Origin: Thiemannella venezuelensis
Lineage (GTDB): Bacteria > Actinomycetota > Actinomycetes > Streptosporangiales > Streptosporangiaceae
DNA length: 64,000 bases
Direction: 5' to 3'
NCBI RefSeq assembly: GCF_014203605.1
Contig: NZ_JACHJJ010000001.1
Coordinates: 1-64,000 of the forward strand
Shown: positions 15,234-23,392 of the stretch, piece after piece
Numbering within the stretch: the stretch's first letter is position 1
How the letters are laid out: every line of letters starts with the position of its first letter
Translations under genes and position numbers: made by a program
Notes under the pieces: model-generated
What the model was told of the DNA's origin: nothing
Database searches by the model: none
What the model saw: only the letters and a program-made list of their open reading frames with translations

Positions 15234-15309
15234 GGGGCCTTAGCTCAGTTGGCAGAGCGCCTGCTTTGCAAGCAGGATGTCAGGAGTTCGAATCTCCTAG
15301 GCTCCACCA
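15234..15309 (+). tRNA. tRNA-Ala (TGC), canonical, CCA encoded
   Basis: The acceptor stem GGGGCCT/AGGCTCC has the G3-U70 pair, the D arm is TAGCTCAGTTGGCAGAGC, the anticodon arm is CCTGC-TTTGCAA-GCAGG, and the T loop is TTCGAAT. CCA is encoded at 15307-15309. This is the housekeeping alanine tRNA beside DLW-39, and its 3' side borders the mobile-element debris. Confidence 0.97.
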
Positions 15310-15553
15310 GGGGCTGTTCTTGAGATGGCCTGATCATGTGTCACGAGTGCTCGTCTGATCGTGTGGATCGGGCGGGCTCTCTTCGTTTCCGGGCTCGTAA
15401 CCGTGATCGCCGGGCGGCTGGTGGCCGGTGCGGTGGTTGTGGCGGAGGGCTCGGGTGGTGTCCGGTCGCGTCGAGGGCAGGACGAACCGGCTGGCGGGCA
15501 TGCTCGCGCCAGCTGGTGGTGTGCTGCGGGGGCCGGCCGGAGTAGCGATCTGT

Positions 15554-17257
15554 TCAGGGCAGGCCGGGTGGGGGTCTTCCGCTGTTGCCGGTGGTGTCAT
15601 CGATGTCCGGCTCGGCCGGGAGGTCGTTCCCGGTGGTGGACGACGGCCGGGCTTCGTGGTCGTGGACCTGCCGCCAGGACAGCAGGATCTTCTGGTTGGC
15701 GACGCAGACCATGAGAGCGACCAGCAGGGTCTGGGCGACGCGGCCGTGGGCGAGCCGGTTGGTCGGGTCGGCCAGATTGATGACCTGGCCCTTCAATCTG
15801 CCGTTGATCCCTTCGGTATTGGCCCGGATGATCTTGAATGCACCTTTCCACGCCGGGCTCAGGTAGGGCAGGTCCTGGCGGAGCTTGTCCTTGTGGCCCA
15901 GATCGCCCGGGTGCAGGGTGATGGTCTGCTGGGTGCAGATCGTCGGCAGGCACCCGTCGTTGGTGCTGGTCTGGGGCAGCAGGACGGTGGGCTTGGCGGC
16001 GGTGTGCGCGGCCCGCTGCCGTGCGTCGGTGAGGTCGATGCGGGTCCGCGGACCGCGGGCCGTCGCTCTGGTCTGGTTGAAACGCGGGCAGTTCACCGAC
16101 GGGGCGGTCCCGGCGGCCGGGCACTGCAGGCGCAGCCTCCCCTCGGCGTCGGGGGTCTGTTTGACCTTCAGCAAGTACGGCCGGCGCGCGTGGATCAACG
16201 CGGTGAGCTCGTCGTCGGGAGCGCGGACGGCGGCGTCGTCGAGGCCGGTCGTGGCGTGAACGAGCGGGGCGGGCATCAGGGGGCAGGCCAGGGTGCCGTC
16301 GACCAGCAGCGCGCCGTGCACCGAGCCTTGCAGGCCGCGCTGCTCGACTTTGTAGTCCAGGGCAAGCCGGTAGCCGTGGGCGCGGGCGGGGCGCGCGAAG
16401 TGGTCGGCGGCCTGGTCGGTGTAGGCGCGGTCGACGGCGAGCGTGCCGGTGGGCAGGCCGAGCGAGGCGACGGCGTCCAGAGCGGTGATCGCGGCCGGGC
16501 CGACGCGCCGGTGCGGGGTGTCGATGACCAGGCCGAGCGCGAGTTGCGGGTGGGTGCCGATTGTGTCGCGGGTGCGGGCGGCGGTGGATTCGGATCCGGC
16601 CGGGGCCAGGCCGACGAAGACGGGCTTGCCGCCGGTGGTGATGCCCCAGGCGGCCAGCACCGGCTCGGCGCGCTGCCCGTCGTGCATCTTGAAGTGGCTG
16701 GCGTCCAAGAACAGGTAGTCCAGCTCGATGCCGGACAGGTCGCGCCGGCACCAGGCGTCGTACTCGGTGACGATGGCCTGGCAGATCGCTGAGACCGTGG
16801 ACTTCGACAGCGCCGCTTCGGGGCCGAGCGCATCGGCCAGCGCGCCCTCGACGTCGCGCACCGACAGGCCGCGCACGAAGGAGGCGATGACCAGGCTCTC
16901 CAGCGCGTGGGTGCGGGTCACCCCGGTGCCGAACAGGCGGGAGGCGAAGGCTTCGGTGGTGCCGCGCAGCTTAGGGCGGGCGATGGTGATCGGCCCGCTG
17001 GTGGTCTTGATGGTGGTGGGGCAGTGCCCGTTGCGGTGGCCGGGCCGTACGGCCTGCTCACCGCTGGCGGCGGCGGTGCGCTGGTAGCGGGCGCGGCCGA
17101 GGAAGGCATCCACCTCGGCCTCCACGGCGGTCTGGATGATCAAGCGGGCACCGAGGCGGGCGACGTCTTCGAGGACCTCGATCAGATCGCGGTCGGCGGT
17201 GAACAGGGCGTCGATCTCGGTGCGGATGGCCTGGACGGGCGGTAGTGTGCGTGCCAC
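15554..17257 (-). CDS. Transposase, apparently chimeric (IS256-like N-half, other DDE C-half)
   Basis: This is one uninterrupted 567-residue frame. Residues ~1-225 look like an IS256/Mutator transposase: an AEVDAFLGR-type helical region, GHRNGHCPTTIKTTSGPITIARPKLRG, the SVRDVEGAL segment, and LDYLFLDASHFKMHDGQ with the first catalytic Asp. After GSESTAARTRD the sequence changes to a different transposase-like type with LAVDRAYTDQAADHFARP and FKIIRANTEGINGRLKGQVINL. These could supply the second Asp and the Glu. Usual IS256 C-terminal signatures are absent. It is either an old fusion of two transposases or an unfamiliar hybrid family. GTG start; it is transcribed away from a 12-bp inverted repeat at 17256-17317. 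Confidence 0.75.
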   Translation of the reverse strand: MARTLPPVQAIRTEIDALFTADRDLIEVLEDVARLGARLIIQTAVEAEVDAFLGRARYQRTAAASGEQAVRPGHRNGHCPTTIKTTSGPITIARPKLRGTTEAFASRLFGTGVTRTHALESLVIASFVRGLSVRDVEGALADALGPEAALSKSTVSAICQAIVTEYDAWCRRDLSGIELDYLFLDASHFKMHDGQRAEPVLAAWGITTGGKPVFVGLAPAGSESTAARTRDTIGTHPQLALGLVIDTPHRRVGPAAITALDAVASLGLPTGTLAVDRAYTDQAADHFARPARAHGYRLALDYKVEQRGLQGSVHGALLVDGTLACPLMPAPLVHATTGLDDAAVRAPDDELTALIHARRPYLLKVKQTPDAEGRLRLQCPAAGTAPSVNCPRFNQTRATARGPRTRIDLTDARQRAAHTAAKPTVLLPQTSTNDGCLPTICTQQTITLHPGDLGHKDKLRQDLPYLSPAWKGAFKIIRANTEGINGRLKGQVINLADPTNRLAHGRVAQTLLVALMVCVANQKILLSWRQVHDHEARPSSTTGNDLPAEPDIDDTTGNSGRPPPGLP

Positions 17258-17317
17258 GAGCGTAGGTCCTTGCGTAGTGCGAACTTTGGTCGGTTCAGCA
17301 CGGCAACCTACGCTCGT
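17256..17317. repeat. 12-bp perfect inverted repeat upstream of the transposase
   Basis: ACGAGCGTAGGT (17256-17267) is repeated inverted as ACCTACGCTCGT (17306-17317), spaced by 38 bases. It covers the transposase start codon and promoter region. It could be an operator, a hairpin limiting read-in expression, or part of the element end. Confidence 0.8.
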
Positions 17318-17526
17318 TCTCTTTTACACCGCATCTCGGACGCGACCTGCTGAATTATCCCGAGTTTGGTGGAGTCGCTGATCTGTCCTGAGTTGGATGG
17401 AGTCGCCGGGATGCACCGTGGTCAGCGTAGCCACCACCCATACGCCCGCCGATCCGAGCCGGGTGGGAGCCTGCTCCGCCTCCTTGGCGGAGGCGGCACC
17501 GTACCTCCTCGGGAGAGAGCCGAACC

Positions 17527-17934
17527 ATGCGATCGTGCGGCGGACGTGACAGCATCGTGGAAGCCGTCAAGAAGATCGCTTCCTGGCTCGACGGTGTCTC
17601 GCCTGAGTCGTGGGCTGCTGATTCGATGCGCCGTGACGCGGTCATCTGGCAGCTCTCCATCATCGGTGACGCCGTGGGAGGAATATCCGAAGAGACGCGC
17701 GCCGCTGTTCCGGAGATCCCATGGAAGCTGATCAGAGGACTGCGCAACAATGTCGTCCAGCGATACTTCAGCGTGGACTGGAAGATCGTTCACAATGTCG
17801 CGGCAATGAACGTTCCCGAACTGGAGCGGCAGGTTCGAGAGCTGCTGCAGCGTTCCTACCCGGACATCTTCAAACGTCTGCGGGAAGAGGAGTCGGGGGC
17901 TCCTGGTGATTCTCCAGGCGGATCCCATGTGTAG
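17527..17934 (+). CDS. Orphan HepT-like (DUF86) protein with altered active site
   Basis: This 135-residue protein matches the HepT/DUF86 family (toxin of MntA-HepT toxin-antitoxin systems, HEPN fold). The core reads SMRRDAVIWQLSIIGDAV, EIPWKLIRGLRN and PELERQVRELL. The HEPN active-site motif R-x4-H-x-Y is R73...Q78-x-Y80 here (RNNVVQRYF), so the essential His is Gln. No MntA-type nucleotidyltransferase gene is visible on either side, and the first few residues do not match usual HepT N-termini. It is probably an inactive remnant, or a repurposed binding protein. The ATG start has a distant GGGAGAG. It sits in the decayed island. Confidence 0.7.
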   Translation: MRSCGGRDSIVEAVKKIASWLDGVSPESWAADSMRRDAVIWQLSIIGDAVGGISEETRAAVPEIPWKLIRGLRNNVVQRYFSVDWKIVHNVAAMNVPELERQVRELLQRSYPDIFKRLREEESGAPGDSPGGSHV

Positions 17935-18320
17935 TTCGGACTCGAACCGGTGAGCGGCTACGGGGAGTGGTGAGAGAGCGGTCATTCGGAGCACGTGACC
18001 CGAACCGTAGTGGCGGTAGGCGTTCGAAGCCGAGATCCAGCATTCGCGTCGAGAGCCGCAAGGGGGATGTGCACGACGGCCGTGGTGCTGTGGATGCGAG
18101 TGTCGGCGGCGATGGTGATCGCCACCTGGTTCGGCACCGGGAGCCCGGTGGCGGCGGCCGGACGGCTGCTGCACGGACTGGGCCTACCGGCCGCAGCGTC
18201 TGGCCTACCGGCCGCCGCGGCGTGATCCGGTCGCCATCGCCCGATGGATGAGCACGCTCTTCCCACGGGCCCGCCCCAAGCCCGGGGGTCTGGGCTTTCT
18301 TGCGTCGGGAGGAACGCGGG
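17935..18320. other. Intergenic region without a supported gene
   Basis: About 385 bp between the HepT-like gene and the GntR remnant. A plus-strand frame (17995-18225) has a membrane-like stretch but no ribosome-binding site or recognisable family, so I do not call it. It is probably decayed element DNA. Confidence 0.4.
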
Positions 18321-18322
18321 GG

Positions 18323-18552
18323 CCGTACAGCGATGGAATACGGCAACGGATACGGCTGGTCACCGAGCACATCAAGGACGGCACCTGCCCGCCCCTGGCG
18401 TTGATCTCCGAGGTGAAGCTCCAGGGGAGATCGGCATCGCCCGCGTCGCCGCCCGCAAGACCGTGAAGGCCCCGCGGGAGCAAGGACCGATCATGGCCAA
18501 GTCCGGCAAAGGCTCCGTCGTCGCCCCGCCCGATGAGGCTGCTGCGACGTGA
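18323..18552 (+). pseudogene. GntR-family regulator remnant, frameshifted
   Basis: Two overlapping plus-strand frames each carry half of a GntR winged-helix DNA-binding domain. The first gives GPYSDGIRQRIRLVTEHIKDGT...LISEVKLQ. The second, shifted by one frame at about 18425, gives GEIGIARVAARKTVKAPREQG followed by SGKGSVVAPP. The join corresponds to the normal course of the domain (helix 2, recognition helix, wing ending in GKGSxV). The small size fits the short GntR regulators of actinomycete integrative elements such as the KorSA type. It is broken and presumably nonfunctional. Confidence 0.65.
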
Positions 18553-18668
18553 AGTGCTTCTCAACCGCTTCCGAGTCCTCCCGACTCACCGACCCCGAGG
18601 CCCGAGCCGCAGGTAGGTTTCAGCCCTGCGCATGGGACTCATCAAGGTGACGGATCGAGGTCGAGGGC

Positions 18669-19096
18669 GTGAGAACAAGGCTGCGGAAACTGCATGTCAA
18701 CGGGCACGAGTTCGTGTGGAAGGCCGAGATCCGGTGTGCCCCCGGCTCAGGTGATTGCCACCGGTGCATCCGGGTGCGCGTGTGGGGTGCAGGCAAGAAC
18801 ACCGCGCCCTGCAAGTCGATCTGCTCTCGAAGGGCTGGCCGGCCCCATGGGGGGCGTGCGCGAGCGACGACGCCTACCCCACTCCCGCCGATATCCGAGC
18901 GATCATCGACCATGGTCTGGCACTCGGCTGGGACTCCGGAACCCGAGGCGGGACCTTCCTGCTGACCGAGCAAGAGCACGCGACGAACTGGGAGCTGCCA
19001 GGGTTCCTCGTTACCGATCGCCTCCGGAACCCGGAAGCCCCGGATCCAACCGCCCGCGTGATCCACGCCAGGGCTGCCTCCTCGTGTGATCGTTAA
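18669..19096 (+). pseudogene. Frameshifted hypothetical gene of actinomycete type
   Basis: The first frame (from GTG 18669) gives RTRLRKLHVNGHEFVW...DCHRCIRVRVWGAGKN. The sense then continues in another frame as RALQVDLLSKGWPAPWGACASDDAYPTPADIRAIIDHGLALGW, then RGGTFLLTEQEH and LPGFLVTDRL, ending at 19096. The switch is at about 18800-18810 and is most simply a one-base deletion. The whole looks like one hypothetical protein of ~140 residues widespread in actinomycetes; its function is unknown. A sequencing error cannot be excluded without reads. Confidence 0.65.
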
Positions 19097-19136
19097 TGAT
19101 CGCAGGAAATCAGGGACATCAACGTGCGTAGCGCAT

Positions 19137-19679
19137 TCACAGCTCGTCCATTGCGAGGTCCCAGAAGGACTTGTAACGGTTGGCGCCCGGTTTCCATGGC
19201 GCGAGATACCAGGCTTCCCACTCACCTTCAGAGGTCCTGACGTGGGGATTGAGGAGGGCCACTCCGTCATCCCAGTAGCCGATCAGAAGGGTGTCGGGCA
19301 CGTACTCCCCTCTGTAACGGATGGAGTCCTGCTCCTGTCCGTAGACGAAGTAGAGCTCGTCGGGCACGCTCCAGGAGTTCTCGGGCTTGGGTTCTGACCA
19401 GCTCTCGGCGACCGAGGGATCGACATCACGGAGCCAGCCGGCTTCTTCGACACGCAGCAGGCGGCAGTCATCGTCGCTGCCCCACCCGTTGGCGAACAGG
19501 AGGAACTGCCGGTAACTCGGCGGTAGCTCCACACCCAGCCGCTCTTCAAGCGCGCGGAGCCCTGCTCCGGTAGCCGGGGGATACAGATCGCCGAGTGGAC
19601 CGACCACCGGGTGATCAGAATTCTCGGTCACCGAATGCCGTGCAGGGAAGCGTTCAGACCATGCGTACCGGGCATTCAT
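19137..19679 (-). CDS. SMI1/KNR4 (SUKH) family protein
   Basis: This 180-residue protein has the SUKH fold signature: PATGAGLRALEERLGVELPPSYRQFLLFANGWG near residues 32-65, then LLRVEEAGWLRDVDP and a C-terminal LLIGYWDDGVALLNP with GEWEAWYLAPWKPGANRYKSFWDLAMDEL. SUKH proteins are often immunity proteins against contact-dependent or polymorphic toxins, but they also occur alone. No toxin gene is adjacent, so it may be an orphan immunity gene left in the island edge. The frame is open far upstream; ATG 19679 is chosen because it precedes the conserved Trp-containing start. No strong ribosome-binding site. Confidence 0.78.
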   Translation of the reverse strand: MNARYAWSERFPARHSVTENSDHPVVGPLGDLYPPATGAGLRALEERLGVELPPSYRQFLLFANGWGSDDDCRLLRVEEAGWLRDVDPSVAESWSEPKPENSWSVPDELYFVYGQEQDSIRYRGEYVPDTLLIGYWDDGVALLNPHVRTSEGEWEAWYLAPWKPGANRYKSFWDLAMDEL

Positions 19680-20000
19680 GGCGAGGACGATATCCCGATT
19701 CGAGCGGCTTCTGTACGTGCAGCACAACGCATGGCCCGCGCCTCCGCCATAACGTGGTGCTCTTCGGGCTGCCACGCGGCTTCCGTTCCCGATGACGGTC
19801 GCGGACACGTTTCCCGGCCCGGTTGGCCGGGCCGGCCGGATGCCTGTTTCCGGGCCAGGATCTTTGAGGTCTTCCGTCCGAGAACGGCGCCGTTGCCCGC
19901 TCGGCCGGACGGTGACGTGCCGCGCCTGATAGACCGTTGCCTGAGCCCGCCCGTGCAGGTCGGACCCCGGACCGTACCCGCCGCCCGTTAGCCGGTCCTC

Positions 20001-20047
20001 GCCGGGCGGGAGTACGGCGGCCGCCGCTTGCCGTACTCCCGCCCGGC
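20001..20047. terminator. Large perfect hairpin upstream of padR
   Basis: An 18-bp perfect stem (20001-20018 with 20030-20047) encloses an 11-base loop. It insulates the padR promoter from upstream transcription. The rest of 19680-20077 holds no supported gene. Confidence 0.8.
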
Positions 20048-20077
20048 GGCCGTCACGTGATCCAGCGGGACAAGCGG

Positions 20078-20108
20078 TTGACATTTTTTATAGATAACCG
20101 CTATCTAT
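20078..20108 (+). promoter_or_regulatory. padR promoter with overlapping palindromic operator
   Basis: -35 TTGACA (20078-20083) and -10 TATCTA (20102-20107), spacer 18. ATAGATA-ACCGC-TATCTAT (20090-20108) is a perfect 7-bp inverted repeat covering the spacer and the -10. AT-rich dyads of this kind are usual PadR operators, so the regulator probably represses its own operon here. Confidence 0.78.
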
Positions 20109-20131
20109 TGGCCAACCGTTAGGGGGATGGA

Positions 20132-20665
20132 GTGCAGGACGCGGTGCTGGCGATGCTCGCCAAGGAGCCGTCGCACGGGTACGACTTGCACGCTCGGCTG
20201 CGGCGCAGCCTCGGCCCGCTGGGCGAGTCGATGAACCGCGGTCAGATCTATGTGACGTTGGCCCGGTTGGAGCGAGCGGGGCTCGTCGTCTGCGAGCGGG
20301 CGGACGGCCTGCCCGAACGGCCGGAGCGCAAGGTCTACGCCCTGACGCCGGCCGGGCAGCGACGGGTGGCCGCCTGGCTGTCCGAGGTGGGCTGGCCGAA
20401 ACCGGACCTGGCGGAGTTCCATCTCAAGCTCGCCGCGGCCGCCGCGGCCCGGCTGGCCGACCCGGTGGAGCTGGTGGCGGCGCAGCGCCGTGAGCTGCTG
20501 CGCCGCTTGCGCGAGGCGCAGCAGACGGCGCTGGCCGAGTCGGCGGGATCGGGCGCCGGCCTGCTGCTGGAAGGGGTCGCGCTGCGGTTGCAGGCGGATC
20601 TGCGCTGGCTGGACGCCTGTGAGCGGGCCTGGTCCGCGGTCGATGACGAAGTCGGGGGCGGATGA
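20132..20665 (+). CDS. PadR family transcriptional regulator
   Basis: This 177-residue protein has an N-terminal winged helix typical of PadR: VLAMLAKEPSHGYDLHARL, then NRGQIYVTLARLERAGLV and the wing KVYALTPAGQRRVAAWL. A C-terminal helical dimerisation region (~95-170) rich in Ala/Leu/Arg follows. The GTG start at 20132 has AGGGGGA upstream. The stop overlaps the next ATG by four bases, so the regulator and the ABC exporter form one operon. With the palindrome over its promoter, this is a self-regulated, probably drug- or peptide-inducible export system. The inducer is unknown. Confidence 0.92.
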   Translation: MQDAVLAMLAKEPSHGYDLHARLRRSLGPLGESMNRGQIYVTLARLERAGLVVCERADGLPERPERKVYALTPAGQRRVAAWLSEVGWPKPDLAEFHLKLAAAAAARLADPVELVAAQRRELLRRLREAQQTALAESAGSGAGLLLEGVALRLQADLRWLDACERAWSAVDDEVGGG

Positions 20666-21402
20666 ACATGTCGAGCGTCGCGGTCCGGGCCTGCGGACTG
20701 GTGAAGACGCATGGCCAGGGGCAGAGCCGGGTCCGCGCGGTGGACGAGGTCGACCTGGTGGTGCCCCGGGGGCAGACGCTGGCGGTGATGGGACCCAGCG
20801 GCTGCGGGAAATCCACTCTGCTTCACCTGCTGGGCGGTCTGGAGCGGCCCACCGACGGAGAGGTGTGGCTGGCCGGGCGGCGCATCGACACCCTCGGCGA
20901 GCGGGCGCTGGCGCGCATGCGGCGCCGGTCGGTGGGGTTCGTCTTCCAGGCCTTCCACCTGGTGGAGGAGTTGTCGGCGGCCGAGAACGTGGAACTGCCC
21001 GCGCTGCTGGCCGGGCACTCGCTCCGCCAGGCCAGGCGGCGCGCGAGCCTGCTGCTGGAACGGTTCGGGCTCGCCGATCGCGCCCGGCACCTGCCCTCGC
21101 AACTGTCGGGCGGGCAGCGTCAGCGGGTCGCCGTCGCTCGCGCGCTGGCCAACGACCCGACGGTCGTCCTGGCCGACGAGCCGACCGGCAACCTCGACAC
21201 CGCGGCGACCCTCGACATGCTGAGGATCTTCGAAGGGCTGCGTTCCGCGGGGCAGACCCTGGTGATCGTCACGCATGACGAGCGGGTGGCGGCCACCGCG
21301 GACCGGCTGGTCTCGATGCGTGACGGGATGTTCGTCGACGACACCCGGCTGGCCGGCTCCCACCCGCGCGGGCTCGGCGGGCTGATCGGGCTGGAGGACT
21401 GA
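20662..21402 (+). CDS. ABC transporter ATP-binding protein (MacB/LolD-like)
   Basis: This 246-residue nucleotide-binding domain has Walker A GPSGCGKSTLLHLLGG, a Q-loop in FVFQAFHLVEELSAAENV, the signature LSGGQRQRVAVARAL, Walker B VVLADEPTGNLDTA and the switch His in IVTHDERVA. The ENVELPALLAG spacing is typical of the MacB/LolD class, which pairs with FtsX-like permeases. It is translationally coupled to padR and followed after five bases by the permease gene. It energises mechanotransmission or export of an unknown substrate. Confidence 0.95.
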   Translation: MNMSSVAVRACGLVKTHGQGQSRVRAVDEVDLVVPRGQTLAVMGPSGCGKSTLLHLLGGLERPTDGEVWLAGRRIDTLGERALARMRRRSVGFVFQAFHLVEELSAAENVELPALLAGHSLRQARRRASLLLERFGLADRARHLPSQLSGGQRQRVAVARALANDPTVVLADEPTGNLDTAATLDMLRIFEGLRSAGQTLVIVTHDERVAATADRLVSMRDGMFVDDTRLAGSHPRGLGGLIGLED

Positions 21403-21407
21403 CCGCC

Positions 21408-23195
21408 GTGGGTTCCAACGTGCTCGTCGCGCGCCTGGTCATGGCCGACATCCGCCGGCACAGGGTCCAGGCCGTGGTGCTCCTGCTCGCGGTGGCCGCG
21501 GCCACCGCCACGATGGCGCTGGGTCTGTCCCTGCGCGGCGCGAGCGGGGCGCTGTACGAGCAGACCCGCGCGGCCACCGCCGGGCCGGACGTGGTGGCGC
21601 TCTCCGGCGACGCGGGTCCCGCCGTGACCTCGGCCCTGGCCTCGCTGGCGGACGCTCCCGAGGTGGTCGCCCACCACGGCCCCTATCGCATCGTCTACGC
21701 CGACCTCACCACGCGCGACGCCGCGTCGTCGGTGGTGGTACACGGCTTCGCCGAGACGCCCGGCACGGTCAACCGGCCGCTGGTGACCTCGGGCCGGTGG
21801 GTACGGCCTGGCGGGACGGTCCTCGAACGGGGCTTCGCCGCCGCGCTGGGCGTCGGCGTCGGCGACCGCGTCACCATCGCCGGCCGGTCGTACCCCGTCG
21901 TCGGGACCGCCGTCACCGCCGCCACCTCCGTCTACCCCGGGGCGGCGCAGATCGGTCCGTACGGCGGCCCCGTCGACTACTCCGGCCTGGCCTGGATGAC
22001 CCGATCGGACGCCCGGGCGCTGGCGTCGTCCCAAGACCTCCCGGTGACCACGGCCCTGGACCTCAAACTGCGCGACCCCGCCGCCACCGACGCCTTCCGT
22101 GACGCCCACCCCGACCTCGCCATCAGGATCACCTTCCACTCCTGGCAGTTCAGAGCCGAGCAGGACACGGTCATCCTCAGGAACAGCCGGCCGATCCTGG
22201 TCGTCGGCAGCTGGCTGCTCTGCTTCCTGGCCATCACCGGAGTGGCGGCGCTGGCCGCGGGACGCGCCGTCGAGCAGACGCGCCGGGCCGGGCTGCTCAA
22301 GGCCGTCGGCGCCACCCCGGGTCTGATCGCCGCCGCGCTGTTCGCCGAGTACCTGGCGCTGGCACTGGCCGGCGACGCACTCGGGCTGGTGATCGCCCGG
22401 CTGGCCGTGCCCGCCGTCGCCGCCCCCACCGCCAGCCGGATCAGCGACGCGGCCGGGCTGACCGGCGCGGCCGTCGCCACGGCGACCGCCCTCGCCGTGG
22501 CGGTGGCGGTGCTGTCCACGCTGCGTCCCACGCTGCGGGCCATGCGTACGGCGACCGTCACGGCGCTGACCGCCACCGCGCACCGGCCCCGTCACCGGCC
22601 CTGGCTCACCCCGCTGTCCGCGCTGCTGCCCACGCCGCTGCTGCTCGGGCTGCGGCTGACCGCCCGCCGGCCGGGCCGCGCCGTGCTGCAGGCGTGCTCC
22701 ACCGCCACCACGGTGATCGCGATCGTCGCCCTGCTGACCGCCCACGTCCAGCGGGAGCGGGGTTACGGCCTGGACGGCTCCTCCGTCCTGCCCAACCTGC
22801 GCGGCGAACACGACCGCCGGCTGATACTCGCCGTCACCATCCTGCTGATCGCACTCGCCGTCGTGAACACCATCACGTTCACCTGGACCACCGCCATGGA
22901 GGCCAGGACGAACACGGCCGTCGCACGTGCGCTCGGCGCCACCCCCGGGCAGGTCTCCGCGGGGCTGTCCACCGCCCAGCTCCTGCCCAGCCTGCCGGGC
23001 GCCATCGCCGGCGTTCCTCTGGGCGTCGGCCTGCTCTCGTTCTTCGCCGCCAGGAACGCGGCGGCACCTCCTCCTTCCTTGCTGCTCGGCGCCGCACTCG
23101 CGACCCTCCTGGCGACGGCGGCACTCACCGCCCTGCCCGCCTACCTGGCGTCCCGCCGGTCCGTGGCACGGACCCTCAGCGCGGAGACGGCCTGA
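21408..23195 (+). CDS. FtsX-like ABC permease
   Basis: This 595-residue permease has an N-terminal helix (VVLLLAVAAATATMALGLSL), then an extracellular MacB-type periplasmic-core-like domain (~45-260). The first FtsX block of helices follows (~268-400), then a second set (~415-595) after a repeated hydrophobic start. It resembles FtsX-domain exporters of actinomycetes with two FtsX units. It pairs with the upstream ATPase. The GTG start follows the ATPase stop closely. The substrate is unknown. The gene ends the padR operon; downstream 23196-23370 contains no supported gene. Confidence 0.9.
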   Translation: MGSNVLVARLVMADIRRHRVQAVVLLLAVAAATATMALGLSLRGASGALYEQTRAATAGPDVVALSGDAGPAVTSALASLADAPEVVAHHGPYRIVYADLTTRDAASSVVVHGFAETPGTVNRPLVTSGRWVRPGGTVLERGFAAALGVGVGDRVTIAGRSYPVVGTAVTAATSVYPGAAQIGPYGGPVDYSGLAWMTRSDARALASSQDLPVTTALDLKLRDPAATDAFRDAHPDLAIRITFHSWQFRAEQDTVILRNSRPILVVGSWLLCFLAITGVAALAAGRAVEQTRRAGLLKAVGATPGLIAAALFAEYLALALAGDALGLVIARLAVPAVAAPTASRISDAAGLTGAAVATATALAVAVAVLSTLRPTLRAMRTATVTALTATAHRPRHRPWLTPLSALLPTPLLLGLRLTARRPGRAVLQACSTATTVIAIVALLTAHVQRERGYGLDGSSVLPNLRGEHDRRLILAVTILLIALAVVNTITFTWTTAMEARTNTAVARALGATPGQVSAGLSTAQLLPSLPGAIAGVPLGVGLLSFFAARNAAAPPPSLLLGAALATLLATAALTALPAYLASRRSVARTLSAETA

Positions 23196-23370
23196 CCGGC
23201 CCCGCGGCGTCCGCCGCCGCGGATCCCGTCGGCGACTACGCCGTCGGCGCCGGCGCCGACCGGGAGAACCGGGTCCGCGTCCCGCTCACCCACCGGCCGG
23301 CCGTCCTCTCCCAGGTCATCGGCATCCTCGCCGGAGCGGGCGCATAGCGCCGCCGGGGGTCCCTCAGGGT

Positions 23371-23389
23371 GTCCGGCGCCGTGCCGGAC
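23371..23389. terminator. Short terminator-like hairpin
   Basis: GTCCGGC-GCCGT-GCCGGAC, a 7-bp perfect stem between convergent genes. It lies just past the stop of the minus-strand small ORF and could end transcription from either side. Confidence 0.6.
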
Positions 23390-23392
23390 CGC

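Larger units (their letters stand above)
15310..17400. mobile_element. Insertion-sequence remnant/island downstream of tRNA-Ala
   Basis: The region includes the hybrid transposase and its flanks. I could not identify matching terminal inverted repeats at both ends, nor a target duplication, so the limits are approximate. 15310-15553 holds no supported gene and may be the IS right flank. Around 17357-17404, two similar ~20-bp segments (CCCGAGTTTGGTGGAGTCGC and CCTGAGTTGGATGGAGTCGC) are repeated in direct order and may be ends of another element. Confidence 0.5.

Noticed and set aside
23196-23347. Short peptide resembling part of an ACT domain (NRVRVPLTHRPAVLSQVIGILAG)
   Set aside because: No start codon or ribosome-binding site of its own, and too short; similarity may be chance or a small decayed fragment.
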